DNA of 64,000 bases. Source: an uncultured Nesterenkonia sp. (GTDB lineage: Bacteria; Actinomycetota; Actinomycetes; Actinomycetales; Micrococcaceae). Below the pieces are notes generated by a model. It searched no databases and was not told the origin of the DNA. It was given only the letters and a program-made list of their open reading frames with translations. Both the position numbers and the translations under genes were made by a program. Below are positions 1-8,891 of the stretch, one piece after another; within the stretch, counting starts at the first letter, position 1, and each line of letters begins with the position of its first letter. The stretch is taken from contig CANLUC010000002.1 in assembly GCA_947494195.1 (NCBI GenBank), positions 186,001-250,000 of the forward strand, written 5' to 3'.

Positions 1-128
1 GTTCTCCTAGTGGTTCAGCTGCTCATTGGTGATGACACGGACAGGCGTGGAAGGTGATCCCGGTCATGCCTGTGTCCCTGATCGAGAAGCCTATAGCCCC
101 ACAGAGCTCCCCGTGATCAGCCGGGGGT

Positions 129-134
129 TATCGT
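129..134 (+). promoter_or_regulatory. -10 element for leaderless transcription of the first gene
   Basis: TATCGT matches the actinobacterial TANNNT -10 element and ends 7 nt before the ATG at 142, so transcription would begin at or next to the start codon. No good -35 is visible. Positions 1-128 upstream hold no gene that I can support. Confidence 0.4.
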
Positions 135-141
135 TGAGCCG

Positions 142-1563
142 ATGACTCCAGCCGAGAAGGACCGACGCCCGGTGGCTCCGAGCCGGGACGATCCGCTGCT
201 GCGACACCTCTCGGACCGTCTCGGCGGACCTGCGGGCCGGCGGCTCCTTCCACGCTGGCGCCCTGCTCCGGTGCTGCTCGGCCTCACCGTGCTCGCCGTC
301 CTGCTCTCCGCGCTGAGCAGCCAGTATTGCCGGATCAATGGCTGGGGCGGGGTGGAGGTCTACCACGCAGGCTGCTACTCGGACATCAGCGCGCTCTACG
401 GCCAGCGGGGTCTCGCGGAGGCCCCTTGGAGCCCACTGATCTCCCCGGGGTACTTCGAATACCCGGTGCTCACCAGCGTGGTGGCGGCCCTCGCGGCGGC
501 CCTGACCCACTTCCTGCTCGGGCTGGAGTCCCTGGAGGGCATCGTCTGGGAGGCCGGACGCGCCTCGCTGCTGTACTGGGATCTCAGCTTCGCGGCCGCC
601 GCGCTGGTCTGGCTGCTGCTGGTGCTGATCGTGATGAAGGCCGCAGGGGGGCGGCCCTGGGACGCCGCGATCGTGGCGACCTCTCCGGCGATCATCTTCG
701 GCATCGGCATCAACTGGGACATCTGGGCGGTCACCGCGCTGGCGCTGGCGATCCTGGGCTTCAGTCGCGGAGCCCATGTGAGCGCCGGGGTGATGATCGG
801 CGTCGGAGTCTCCTTCAAGCTCTTCCCACTGTTCATGCTGGGGGCGGTGCTGGTGCTGGTGCTGCGCCGCGACTCGGGCCTCGGCGCAGGGGTGTTTCTG
901 CGCACCCTGCTCGGCGCCCTGGCGAGCTGGCTGCTGCTCAACGTGCCGGCGATGCTCGTCAGCTTCAGCTCCTGGTCACAGTTCTTCGAACTCTCGGCAG
1001 AACGTGGGGCCGGATACTCCTCTCCCTGGCATATCTGGCAGGTGATCGCGGAGGAGGCAGGAGGCAGCGGACTGACGGCGGAGACCATCTCGGTCTGGTC
1101 CTTCGCGCTCTTCGCCGCAAGCTGCGTCGCGATCCTGATCCTGGGCCTGCTCGCCCCGGAGCCGCCTCGGATGGTGCAGCTGCTGTTTCTGATCCTTGCG
1201 GCGTTCCTGCTGGTCAACAAGGTCTATTCGCCGCAGTTCATGATCTGGCTGGTGCCGCTGATCGCGCTGGCAGCCCCGCGCTGGCGCGACGCGCTGATCT
1301 GGCAGGGGTTCCAGGTGCTGCACTTCTGGGCCATCTGGATGTACTTGGCAGCCGGCGCCGGAGACCAGGATCCGCAGCACTCCTTCGATTCGATGCTCTA
1401 CGTGGCTGCGGTGCTGGGTCATATCGGCGCGACCGTGTATCTGATGATCCAGGTGGTGTGGGACATTCTCCGTCCCTCCCGTGACCCGGTCGCGCGCTCC
1501 GCCATGCCGGCCCAGACGGCATCACCCGCCTCGCCTACTGCCGGGCCGCGGACCATTCCTTGA
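142..1563 (+). CDS. GT87/DUF2029-type polytopic membrane glycosyltransferase
   Basis: A 473-residue protein with about ten hydrophobic helices, starting after a charged N-terminal 45 residues. The helix pattern and the position beside pcnA resemble the polyprenol-phosphate-sugar dependent glycosyltransferases (GT87/DUF2029) of actinobacteria, which would use lipid-linked mannose or arabinose on the outer membrane face. The exact substrate cannot be read from the sequence. The ATG at 142 has no clear ribosome binding site but lies 7 nt after TATCGT (129-134), so the mRNA may be leaderless. The 3' end overlaps convergent pcnA by 29 nt. The family call rests on topology and context, not on a catalytic motif. 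Confidence 0.7.
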   Translation: MTPAEKDRRPVAPSRDDPLLRHLSDRLGGPAGRRLLPRWRPAPVLLGLTVLAVLLSALSSQYCRINGWGGVEVYHAGCYSDISALYGQRGLAEAPWSPLISPGYFEYPVLTSVVAALAAALTHFLLGLESLEGIVWEAGRASLLYWDLSFAAAALVWLLLVLIVMKAAGGRPWDAAIVATSPAIIFGIGINWDIWAVTALALAILGFSRGAHVSAGVMIGVGVSFKLFPLFMLGAVLVLVLRRDSGLGAGVFLRTLLGALASWLLLNVPAMLVSFSSWSQFFELSAERGAGYSSPWHIWQVIAEEAGGSGLTAETISVWSFALFAASCVAILILGLLAPEPPRMVQLLFLILAAFLLVNKVYSPQFMIWLVPLIALAAPRWRDALIWQGFQVLHFWAIWMYLAAGAGDQDPQHSFDSMLYVAAVLGHIGATVYLMIQVVWDILRPSRDPVARSAMPAQTASPASPTAGPRTIP

Positions 1564-2959
1564 GAATCTGGACTGCCTGGTCCTGTGGAACCGGACCATG
1601 TTCCATGCGGTGCTCGAGCAGGAACCTGTAGGCCTGGCCCACCTCCGGTCCCGGAGCGATCCCCAGCACCTCCATGATCTGTTCGCCATCGAGATGGGGG
1701 CGAATCCGGTCCAGCTCCTCGCGCTCAGCAAGTTCAGCGATCCGTGCTTCGAGATCGTCATAGGCATGGTCCAGGCGCGCCGCCTTCTTGCGGTTCCTGG
1801 TGGTGACATCCGAGCGGGTCAGCCGGTGCAGCCGCTGGAGCTGATCCCCGGCATCGGTGACGTAGCGGCGCACGGCCGAATCGCTCCAGCCCTGGTCGCC
1901 GTAGCCGTAGAACCGCATATGCAGCTCCACCAGGAGGCAGACGGCGGTGATCGTGGCCTTGTCGAACTTCAGCGCCTGCATGCGACGCCGGGTCTGCTTG
2001 GCGCCCACCACGTCGTGATGCCGGAAGCTGACTCCGCCGCCCGGCTCGAAGCGGCGCGTCTTGGGCTTGCCCACGTCATGCATCAGCGCCGCGAAGCGCA
2101 GCACGAAGTCGGGACCGGGCACCGGGCCGTCGTCGTCGGTCTCCAGCGAACAGGCCTGCTCAAGCACCTTGAGCGAATGCTGGTAGACGTCCTTGTGCCG
2201 GTGGTGCTCGTCATCGGTGAGCTTCAGCGCGGGCACTTCGGGAAGCATGATCTCCGCGAGACCTGACTCCACCAGCAGGTCGATCCCTGCACTCGGGTTG
2301 ACCCCGCAGATCAGCTTCACCAGCTCTTCGCGCACCCGCTCGGCCGAGACGATCTCCACGCGCGCAGCCATCTCGCTCATGGCGTCCTTCACCTCGGGCG
2401 CCACCTCCATGCCCAGCTGGGAGGTGAAGCGGGCCGCGCGCATCATCCGCAGCGGATCGTCCGAAAAGGACTCCTCAGGCGTGGCCGGGGTGCGCAGCAC
2501 ACGATGGTGCAGATCCGACACGCCCGAATGCGGGTCGACCAGTTCAAAGCTGGGGAGCTTCAGCGCCATGGCATTGACGGTGAAGTCGCGCCGGACGAGA
2601 TCCGCGCCGAGGTCGCTGCCGAAGTTGACGTGTGGCTTGCGGGAGGTCGGGTCATAAGCCTCTGCACGGTAGGTCGTGACTTCGATGGTGTCCTGGCCCT
2701 TGCGCAGCCCGATGGTGCCGAAATCACGCCCGATGTCCCAGTGGGCCTCGGCCCATCCCGAGACGGTGGCGATGATCTGGTCCGGGTTCGCGTCGGTGGT
2801 GAAGTCCAGGTCCGGCGAGGTGCGCCCCAGGAAGAGGTCACGCACCGGCCCCCCGACCAGGGAGAGCTCAAATCCGCGCGCAGCGAAGAGTTCGCCGAGT
2901 TCGACGACGACGTCCGGCAGCCAGGCGCCGTCAGGGAAACCAGAAGGGAGGTAAGGCAT
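1535..2959 (-). CDS. pcnA: CCA tRNA nucleotidyltransferase
   Basis: Adds or repairs the 3'-CCA of tRNAs. The 474-residue protein has the class II nucleotidyltransferase head with LVGGPVRD (34-41), the metal-binding pair D50/D52, and RRDFTVNAMA (123-132). A HD domain follows with HDVGKP at 294-299, as in other actinobacterial CCA enzymes. I start at ATG 2959 (MPYLPSGF); the open frame runs 85 residues further upstream but that part crosses the Nudix start and looks non-coding. It is divergent from the Nudix gene, the same order as Rv3907c/Rv3908 in Mycobacterium tuberculosis. Many homologues are named PcnA although they are CCA-adding enzymes. Confidence 0.93.
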   Translation of the reverse strand: MPYLPSGFPDGAWLPDVVVELGELFAARGFELSLVGGPVRDLFLGRTSPDLDFTTDANPDQIIATVSGWAEAHWDIGRDFGTIGLRKGQDTIEVTTYRAEAYDPTSRKPHVNFGSDLGADLVRRDFTVNAMALKLPSFELVDPHSGVSDLHHRVLRTPATPEESFSDDPLRMMRAARFTSQLGMEVAPEVKDAMSEMAARVEIVSAERVREELVKLICGVNPSAGIDLLVESGLAEIMLPEVPALKLTDDEHHRHKDVYQHSLKVLEQACSLETDDDGPVPGPDFVLRFAALMHDVGKPKTRRFEPGGGVSFRHHDVVGAKQTRRRMQALKFDKATITAVCLLVELHMRFYGYGDQGWSDSAVRRYVTDAGDQLQRLHRLTRSDVTTRNRKKAARLDHAYDDLEARIAELAEREELDRIRPHLDGEQIMEVLGIAPGPEVGQAYRFLLEHRMEHGPVPQDQAVQILKEWSAARQ

Positions 2960-3035
2960 AGCGAAAACAGTGTCCCATATGCCCGCAGCACGGCCTCGCC
3001 GTGCTCGGACCGGCACTCCCATTAGAGTGTTCTGT

Positions 3036-3590
3036 ATGAACAGACCGGAGAGCGGTGGTGAACGACGCACCCCATTGACAGTGTCAATGGGTGCACGTCG
3101 GCTGCCGAACCGGCAGTCCTCCCGGCAGCAGGGGAGCCTCCCCACGGTCGAAGAGGTCAGCGCCGGCGGGGTCATCATCCGGTCCGCGGCCACTGGATTC
3201 GATGTTGCGATCATCGCCCGCTACAACCGCGGCGGTCGGCTGGAGTGGTGCCTGCCCAAGGGCCACCCCGAGGGCTCGGAGACCCACGAGCAGGCGGCAC
3301 TGCGCGAGGTGGCCGAAGAGACCGGCGTCGAAGGTGCGATCCTGACCTCGCTGGGCAGCATCGAATACTGGTTCACCGTCCCCACCCACCGGGTTCACAA
3401 GACGGTGCACCACTATCTGATGGAGGCGGTGGGCGGGGAGCTGAGCATCGAGAACGATCCAGACCATGAGGCCGTGGACGTCGCCTGGGTGAACATGGAC
3501 GACCTGGACCGCACGCTCTCCTTCCCGAACGAACGGCGCATCGTCGCTTTGGCCCGGCAGGTCATCGATGAGACGGTGCAGTCCAGCTGA
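3036..3590 (+). CDS. Nudix hydrolase (MutT4-like)
   Basis: A 184-residue Nudix hydrolase that cleaves nucleoside diphosphates linked to another moiety; the substrate is unknown. The Nudix box is complete: G-x5-E-x7-REVAEETG, read in GHPEGSETHEQAALREVAEE. The N-terminal 50 residues are basic and probably disordered. ATG 3036 is preferred because TAGAGT (3023-3028) ends 7 nt before it, suggesting a leaderless mRNA; the frame stays open upstream but would overlap the pcnA start. Position between pcnA and murJ corresponds to mutT4 (Rv3908) of mycobacteria. Confidence 0.88.
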   Translation: MNRPESGGERRTPLTVSMGARRLPNRQSSRQQGSLPTVEEVSAGGVIIRSAATGFDVAIIARYNRGGRLEWCLPKGHPEGSETHEQAALREVAEETGVEGAILTSLGSIEYWFTVPTHRVHKTVHHYLMEAVGGELSIENDPDHEAVDVAWVNMDDLDRTLSFPNERRIVALARQVIDETVQSS

Positions 3591-3629
3591 GCGGTCGAGC
3601 CGCCGTGCCGGGCGCTCGGTCGACTGGGC

Positions 3630-3635
3630 TATAGT
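3630..3635 (+). promoter_or_regulatory. -10 element for murJ, leaderless layout
   Basis: TATAGT ends 9 nt before the murJ ATG at 3645, and no ribosome binding site lies between them. This is the layout of leaderless actinobacterial transcripts. The -35 region is poor. Confidence 0.45.
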
Positions 3636-3644
3636 CCACTGACG

Positions 3645-5399
3645 ATGACAGCTACTTCCCCGCAGCAGACCGACGCCGCGCCGCCACCACCGCCCTCCGC
3701 AGAACCTTCAGCCGATCAGGGCCACCTCCCGGCAAAGGGGCTGGCCCGTGCCAGCGCGATCATGGCGGCCGGCACCCTGGTCTCGCGAGTCCTGGGCTTC
3801 GTGCGCACGGCGCTCCTGGGCATCGCCATCGGCGGCACCACGCTCGTCGGCGATGTCTTCGAGAAGGCCAATACGGTCCCCAACGTCGTCTACCTGCTGC
3901 TCGCCGGCGGCATGTTCAACGTGGTCCTGGTTCCCCAGCTGATCAAAGCAGCCCGGCGGCCCGATCGGGGCGCGGACTACACATCCCGATTGCTCACGCT
4001 GACCGTCACCGTGCTGGCAGTCTTCACCGGGCTGCTCACCCTGGCGGCCTATCCGATCATCGTCACCCTCACCCGCGGCTGGACCGAACCGATGCTGGCC
4101 CTCGGCACGGCCTTCGCCGTCTGGACGCTGCCGCAGATCTTCTTCTACGGGCTCTACGCGGTGACCGGCCAGGTGCTCAACGCCAATGCCCGCTTCGGCT
4201 GGTACATGTGGGCGCCGGTGCTCAACAATGTGATCGCCATCGGCGTGATCATCAGCTTCATCATCACCTTCGGCCAGTACGCAGCAAGCGATGACCAGCT
4301 CACCGAGTGGACCGCGCAGCAGACCATCTGGCTCGCGGCCGGGCACACCGCAGGCATCATCGCGCAGGCCCTGCTGCTGCTGTGGCCGCTCTCCCGCCTG
4401 GGGATGCGTCTGCGCCCGAGATTCGGGCTCAAAGGCATGGGTCTGGCCTCCACCGGCAGGATCGCCGGATGGACCCTGGTCACCATGCTGATCGGCAATC
4501 TGGCCAACCTCGCGTATATGCGGCTGATCTCCGGTGCGACCGCGGCCCGTCAGGAGCTGGGGGAGCTCGGTTCTGCGGTGCCTGGTGAATATGCGGCCAA
4601 CGTCGCCGAACTCATCGCGATCCTGCCGCACTCGGTCTTCGTGCTCTCCATCGCCACGGTGCTGTTCAACCAGCTCGCCCGCGCCATGGACCTTCGACGC
4701 TACGGCCGTGCTCGAGAGATCATGAACGAGGGGCTGCGGATCTTCGCCATACCGGTGATGTTCTGCATGGTCGCGGTGCTGGTGCTCGCCGGCCCGCTGG
4801 GGCGGATCTTCGCCGGCTCGGCGGCCGACGCCGACCTTGCCGGCGCGGCCATCGGTCAGCTCTTGGTGCTGCTCGCACTGGGCATGCCCTTCCGTTCGGC
4901 CAGCTTCTACCTGATGCGTGTCTTCTACTCCGCCGAGGATGCGAAGACTCCCATGCTGATCTACGCGATCATCGCCGCCGTGGGTCTGACCACCGCCTAT
5001 GGACTCGCCACCGTCGTGCCCGAGCAGGACATCGCCTACCTGGTCATCGGGCTCTTCTCCGCCCTCCATATTCTGCAGTACCTGATCTGCCACCTGCTGG
5101 TGGTGCGCCGCTGGGGCGGGTTCGACTTCGCCTCGGTGCTGAGCGCCTATCTGCGCTCCGGCGCCTGCGCTGCAGTCGCTGGGGCCGCCGGGGCCGGGGC
5201 CCTCTGGCTGCTCGGCGGATACTCCTGGGGCTTCGCCTGGGAGTCGATCATCACCGCAGTGGCGAGCTGCGCCGTCGTCGGGGTGGTGATGGCCCTGATC
5301 TACGTGCTGATGCTGCGGTGGCTTCGGGTGGATGAGTTCACCGCGGCGATCGCGCCGCTGGCGCGGAGGATCCCTGCATTGTCCAGGCTCGCCCGGTAG
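3645..5399 (+). CDS. murJ: Lipid II flippase MurJ (MviN)
   Basis: Moves lipid II across the membrane for peptidoglycan synthesis. The 584-residue protein has a 36-residue Pro/Ala-rich cytoplasmic N-terminus and then about 14 membrane helices of the MOP superfamily. The first helices carry the family's arginine-containing signature (LVSRVLGFVRTALLG). Mycobacterial MurJ is fused to a pseudokinase and an extracellular domain; here MurJ stops after the transporter and those parts are encoded by the next gene, 70 nt downstream. A TATAGT box just before the ATG suggests a leaderless message. Confidence 0.94.
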   Translation: MTATSPQQTDAAPPPPPSAEPSADQGHLPAKGLARASAIMAAGTLVSRVLGFVRTALLGIAIGGTTLVGDVFEKANTVPNVVYLLLAGGMFNVVLVPQLIKAARRPDRGADYTSRLLTLTVTVLAVFTGLLTLAAYPIIVTLTRGWTEPMLALGTAFAVWTLPQIFFYGLYAVTGQVLNANARFGWYMWAPVLNNVIAIGVIISFIITFGQYAASDDQLTEWTAQQTIWLAAGHTAGIIAQALLLLWPLSRLGMRLRPRFGLKGMGLASTGRIAGWTLVTMLIGNLANLAYMRLISGATAARQELGELGSAVPGEYAANVAELIAILPHSVFVLSIATVLFNQLARAMDLRRYGRAREIMNEGLRIFAIPVMFCMVAVLVLAGPLGRIFAGSAADADLAGAAIGQLLVLLALGMPFRSASFYLMRVFYSAEDAKTPMLIYAIIAAVGLTTAYGLATVVPEQDIAYLVIGLFSALHILQYLICHLLVVRRWGGFDFASVLSAYLRSGACAAVAGAAGAGALWLLGGYSWGFAWESIITAVASCAVVGVVMALIYVLMLRWLRVDEFTAAIAPLARRIPALSRLAR

Positions 5400-5469
5400 G
5401 CTTGCCCCCGATGTGAACCTGACCGCCTGCAATGAGCGGACAGGATGTTTCCCGGACCCAGGAGGACTT

Positions 5470-7323
5470 GTGGCGCAGCCTTTCGGCGTCGGCGATGTTG
5501 TTGGTGGGCGATATCGCATCACCCATCACGTGGTGACGTCTGCCGATCAGGACATCGTCTTCCAGGCGAGCGACGAGGTCCTCGACCGCGATGTCAGCAT
5601 TCTGCTGGCCTCCCGATCCAATGCCAAGCAGGTCGCCACCTCAGCACGTGAGCTCGCGATCGGAGCACGCGACTCCGACGTGCAGGTCCTCGATCTCGGC
5701 CTCGCCGAGGAGCGCACCTACCTGATCTCCTCCCTGGTGGACCCCAATCACCTCCTGGACCTCGTGGTGCCGGACTCCGCGCCCTACGTCGAGCCCTTCT
5801 TCACCGACTCCCTGGGTTCCGAGCTCTTCGGGCAGTCCCGCGTGATGGAGCCGGAGACCTTTGACGACGACGACGAGTACTACGCCGCCCTGCACGGGGA
5901 CTCTGATCGCCCTGAGGATGCGGCGCGACGCTTCCGTCGGCGCCGCCCGGCCTTCCTCGACAAGGTCTCGGATTCGTTGAACCGTCGGCTGAACTCGGAG
6001 AACGACGCCGCAGCGCTCGCCGTGGCCGCAGGGCAGGTCGATCAGGCGCGCGAAGAGGCCGCCACGTTCCTGCGCCATGACATGGAGGTACTCGCTGCGG
6101 ACCCCGCGGGCGACACCGATGAGGACTTCTCGGCCCATCTCGAGGCCGACCCGGCCACGTCTCGCGACGCCGTTGACCCTCGTGCGACAGACCTTGCCGC
6201 TGCCAGCGCTTCCGCGGCAGGCTCCGCCACACTGGCCTCCTCCAGCGTTGCTGAGCGGTCCGCAAACGAGAACCAAGATGATGCAAGCCCGTACGGCGAC
6301 GAGGATGTCCTGCCTGACGGTGAAGAGGTCGTGGACAATCCGCCGGCTTCACCCGTGGACGATTTTGATGCGCCTCCCACTGCGCCCGCGGCAGCAGGTG
6401 AGAGCACGCAGGCCGTGCCGGCTCGGCTCCGTGATGCGCTCTCCTTCACCGGACTGATCCGCCCGGTGCCCAGTCTGGAAGAAGAGGCCGCACTGCAGTC
6501 TCCCCAGCCGGCAGCTCAGCACCAGGGTGCGCCGCAGCAGGAGGCAGCTCCCAGTCTCCCCGCCGACGCCGCATCCGCCCACGGACCCCTCGGCTTGGGG
6601 GACGATGAGGATGAGGCCCCCGATCCTGACTTCCGCGATGAGAAACCCGGTCCACGCCGCTGGCTGCTGGCGGTCGCGCTGGCGGCGGTCCTCGTGGTGG
6701 TCGCTGTCGTGATGTTCTTCAGCCTGCGCGGCGGCGAGGTCGAAGACGCCTCCGCCCCTGCCGAGCAGGACCAGGATGCTGCTGAGGAACAGCCGGCCGA
6801 GGAGCCTGCTGAATCGCAGGAGGCTTCCCCGAGCGAGGAGGCCTCGCCCAGCGCGGAGACTGGCCCCGAGCCCGCCATCGCCGGTGTCACCCGCGTCGTG
6901 CCCGAGTCTCCGGATCTCATCGCGGACCGCGATGGACAGCTTCCCAATCTCCTCGATGGGGACGATTCGACCTCCTGGATCACCCTCTCCTTCGCCACGG
7001 AAGACTTCGGGGGCTTCAGCTCCAATGTGGCGCTGATCGCGGAACTCGAGGAGCCCACAACGGTCTCCTCTGTGACACTCACTCAGCGGGGAGATTCCTC
7101 GGGTGGCAGCTTCGAGGTGCTGACCAATGACACAGCAAGCCTTGACGGCGCCCAAGAGGTGGGTACCGGCACGCTGAACTGGAACGAGACCACTGTCGAG
7201 TTCGACGACGAGACCGAGGCGGCCTACGTCATCATCAACATCACCGAGCTGCCCACACAGGAGGCTCCGGACCAGGCGGGACTGCCCTACAGCGTGGAGC
7301 TCAGCGAGCTCAGCGTCGACTGA
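5470..7323 (+). CDS. MurJ-associated pseudokinase remnant with discoidin-like outer domain
   Basis: A 617-residue single-pass protein matching the part that follows MurJ in mycobacterial MviN (Rv3910). Residues 1 to about 85 look like a kinase N-lobe (GGRYRI start, AERTYLIS-like hinge) but the beta-3 lysine is missing and there is no HRD or DFG, hence no C-lobe. A long acidic Ala/Asp/Glu linker follows to about 395, then a membrane helix (396-418), an acidic stalk, and a carbohydrate-binding-like beta domain at about 470-617. GTG 5470 is chosen because AGGAGG stands at 5460-5465. It may anchor FhaA-type partners to MurJ; that role is inferred from mycobacteria. Confidence 0.75.
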   Translation: MAQPFGVGDVVGGRYRITHHVVTSADQDIVFQASDEVLDRDVSILLASRSNAKQVATSARELAIGARDSDVQVLDLGLAEERTYLISSLVDPNHLLDLVVPDSAPYVEPFFTDSLGSELFGQSRVMEPETFDDDDEYYAALHGDSDRPEDAARRFRRRRPAFLDKVSDSLNRRLNSENDAAALAVAAGQVDQAREEAATFLRHDMEVLAADPAGDTDEDFSAHLEADPATSRDAVDPRATDLAAASASAAGSATLASSSVAERSANENQDDASPYGDEDVLPDGEEVVDNPPASPVDDFDAPPTAPAAAGESTQAVPARLRDALSFTGLIRPVPSLEEEAALQSPQPAAQHQGAPQQEAAPSLPADAASAHGPLGLGDDEDEAPDPDFRDEKPGPRRWLLAVALAAVLVVVAVVMFFSLRGGEVEDASAPAEQDQDAAEEQPAEEPAESQEASPSEEASPSAETGPEPAIAGVTRVVPESPDLIADRDGQLPNLLDGDDSTSWITLSFATEDFGGFSSNVALIAELEEPTTVSSVTLTQRGDSSGGSFEVLTNDTASLDGAQEVGTGTLNWNETTVEFDDETEAAYVIINITELPTQEAPDQAGLPYSVELSELSVD

Positions 7324-7392
7324 TCACACGCCCGCCGCAGGGTCGGTGATCAGTGGGGGTGCAGGCATGGCTCCAGTAGGCTGGCGGAAGAA

Positions 7393-7421
7393 GGAATAGG
7401 TTGAACATCGATGATGTTCAA
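7393..7421 (+). promoter_or_regulatory. SigR-type promoter of trxBA, overlapping an inverted repeat
   Basis: GGAAT (7393-7397) is followed by exactly 18 nt and GTT (7416-7418), the consensus of SigR/SigH disulfide-stress promoters, which are known upstream of trxBA in Streptomyces and mycobacteria. The spacer and -10 also hold an inverted repeat, TTGAACATC (7401-7409) and GATGTTCAA (7413-7421), separated by 3 nt. Confidence 0.7.
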
Positions 7422-7454
7422 TATTCCAGACACCACGACCGTTGCTAAGGACAT

Positions 7455-8465
7455 GTGATTGTGACTGAACAGACCCCTGACCAGGTACATGATGTGGTCA
7501 TCGTCGGCTCCGGCCCGGCGGGCTACACCGCAGCCGTCTACATGGCCCGCGCGAACCTGAATCCCATCGTGCTGACAGGCTCCGTGACTGCCGGCGGCGA
7601 GCTCATGAACACCACGGACGTCGAGAACTTTCCGGGCTTCCCCGATGGCATCATGGGCCCCGATCTGATGATGAACATGGAGCAGCAGGCGCGGCGCTTC
7701 GGCGCCGACATCCGTCACGAGGATGCCACGGAGCTGATCCTGGACCGTCCCATCAAGCAGATCACCACCGGTGCCGGAGATGTGTTGCACGCACGCGCCG
7801 TCGTGTTGGCCACCGGGTCTGCCTACCGCGAGCTCGGTGTCCCCGGGGAGAAGGAACTCTCGGGTCACGGAGTGAGCTGGTGTGCCACCTGCGACGGCTT
7901 CTTCTTCCGCGAACAGAACATCGCCGTGGTCGGCGGTGGGGACTCCGCCATGGAGGAAGCCCTGTTCCTGACGAAGTTCGCCTCACAGGTCACTGTGCTT
8001 CACCGCCGCGAGGAGCTGCGCGCCTCGCAGATCATGGTGGACCGTGCCAAGGCCAATGAGAAGATCTCGTTCGTCTGGAACACCGAGGTGACCGAGGTCC
8101 AGGGCGAGGGCAAGGTCAGCCGACTGATCCTGCGTGACACTGTCACCGGAGAGCCCTCAGCCCTGGACGTGACAGGACTGTTTGTGGCAATTGGTCATGA
8201 CCCACGCACGGCCCTCTTCAAGGACCAGATCACCCTCACCGACGATGGCACCGCCTGGGTCGATGGGCGCAGCTCAAGGACCTCGCTGCCGGGTGTCTTC
8301 GCCGCTGGTGACGTGCTCGACCCGACATACCGCCAGGCCATCACGGCCGCGGGTTCGGGATGCGTGGCTGCACTGGATGTGGAGCATTGGTTGGCCGACA
8401 ACGTTCCCACTGACGCCGACGAGGTCCCGGCTGATGAGACCCATAACGCCCCCGTACCTCTCTAA
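7455..8465 (+). CDS. trxB: Thioredoxin-disulfide reductase
   Basis: NADPH- and FAD-dependent reduction of thioredoxin in the cytoplasm. The 336-residue protein shows the FAD-binding [10 protein letters not shown] near the N-terminus, the redox-active CATC (C143/C146) and the NADPH-binding [13 protein letters not shown] 7455 is taken as the start; a GTG two codons later (7461) sits at better spacing from AAGGA (7446-7450) and is possible. It is followed after 14 nt by trxA and driven by a SigR-type promoter, so the pair should respond to thiol oxidation. Confidence 0.96.
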   Translation: MIVTEQTPDQVHDVVIVGSGPAGYTAAVYMARANLNPIVLTGSVTAGGELMNTTDVENFPGFPDGIMGPDLMMNMEQQARRFGADIRHEDATELILDRPIKQITTGAGDVLHARAVVLATGSAYRELGVPGEKELSGHGVSWCATCDGFFFREQNIAVVGGGDSAMEEALFLTKFASQVTVLHRREELRASQIMVDRAKANEKISFVWNTEVTEVQGEGKVSRLILRDTVTGEPSALDVTGLFVAIGHDPRTALFKDQITLTDDGTAWVDGRSSRTSLPGVFAAGDVLDPTYRQAITAAGSGCVAALDVEHWLADNVPTDADEVPADETHNAPVPL

Positions 8466-8479
8466 GGAAGGAGATCTAT

Positions 8480-8806
8480 ATGTCAGATCTCAAGAATGTC
8501 ACTGACGCCAGCTTCGAGCAGGACGTCCTGCAGGCCGATAAGCCCGTGCTCGTCGACTTCTGGGCCGAGTGGTGCGGTCCCTGCCGCATGCTGACGCCGA
8601 TCCTCGAAGAGCTCGCCGCAGAAAATCCGGAGAAGATCCAGGTGGTGAAGGTCAACGTGGACGAGAATCCCGGGACTGCCGCCAAGTTCGGCATCACGTC
8701 GATCCCAGCGGTCTACGCCTTCAAGGATGGCGAACACGTCCAGTCCTCCATCGGCGCCAAGCCGAAGCAGGTGCTGGAGCAGGAGTTCGCTGACCTGCTC
8801 AGCTGA
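8480..8806 (+). CDS. trxA: Thioredoxin
   Basis: A 108-residue thioredoxin with the canonical WCGPC active site (C32/C35) and the cis-proline segment TSIPAVYAF. It reduces protein disulfides and is recycled by TrxB encoded just upstream. The ATG has an AAGGAG ribosome binding site at a normal distance. Transcription should come from the trxB promoter and end at the hairpin at 8834-8879. Confidence 0.97.
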   Translation: MSDLKNVTDASFEQDVLQADKPVLVDFWAEWCGPCRMLTPILEELAAENPEKIQVVKVNVDENPGTAAKFGITSIPAVYAFKDGEHVQSSIGAKPKQVLEQEFADLLS

Positions 8807-8833
8807 ACAGCTGGCACACCGTCTTAGACGGCG

Positions 8834-8880
8834 AACAGGTCGGGCCCGGAGCGAATCCTCGTTCTGGGCCCGACCTGTTT
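8834..8880. terminator. Hairpin between trxA and parB, sharing bases with a parS site
   Basis: A perfect 14-bp stem pairs AACAGGTCGGGCCC (8834-8847) with its complement at 8866-8879 around an 18-nt loop. It lies between convergent trxA and parB and can serve both. The last bases of the 3' arm are also the first bases of parS 8877-8890. Confidence 0.65.
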
Positions 8881-8890
8881 CACGTGAAAC
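8877..8890. promoter_or_regulatory. parS site 1
   Basis: Perfect palindrome GTTTCACGTGAAAC, the conserved ParB-binding centromere core, 1 nt beyond the parB stop codon. Confidence 0.93.
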
Positions 8891-8891
8891 C

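Noticed and set aside
2960-3214. 85-residue N-terminal extension of the CCA enzyme
   Set aside because: It overlaps the Nudix start and has no resemblance to the family; the MPYLPSGF start at 2959 fits homologues.
3708-5522. 604-codon open frame antisense to murJ
   Set aside because: His/Gln/Gly/Asp-rich product with no hydrophobic or domain pattern; shadow of murJ.
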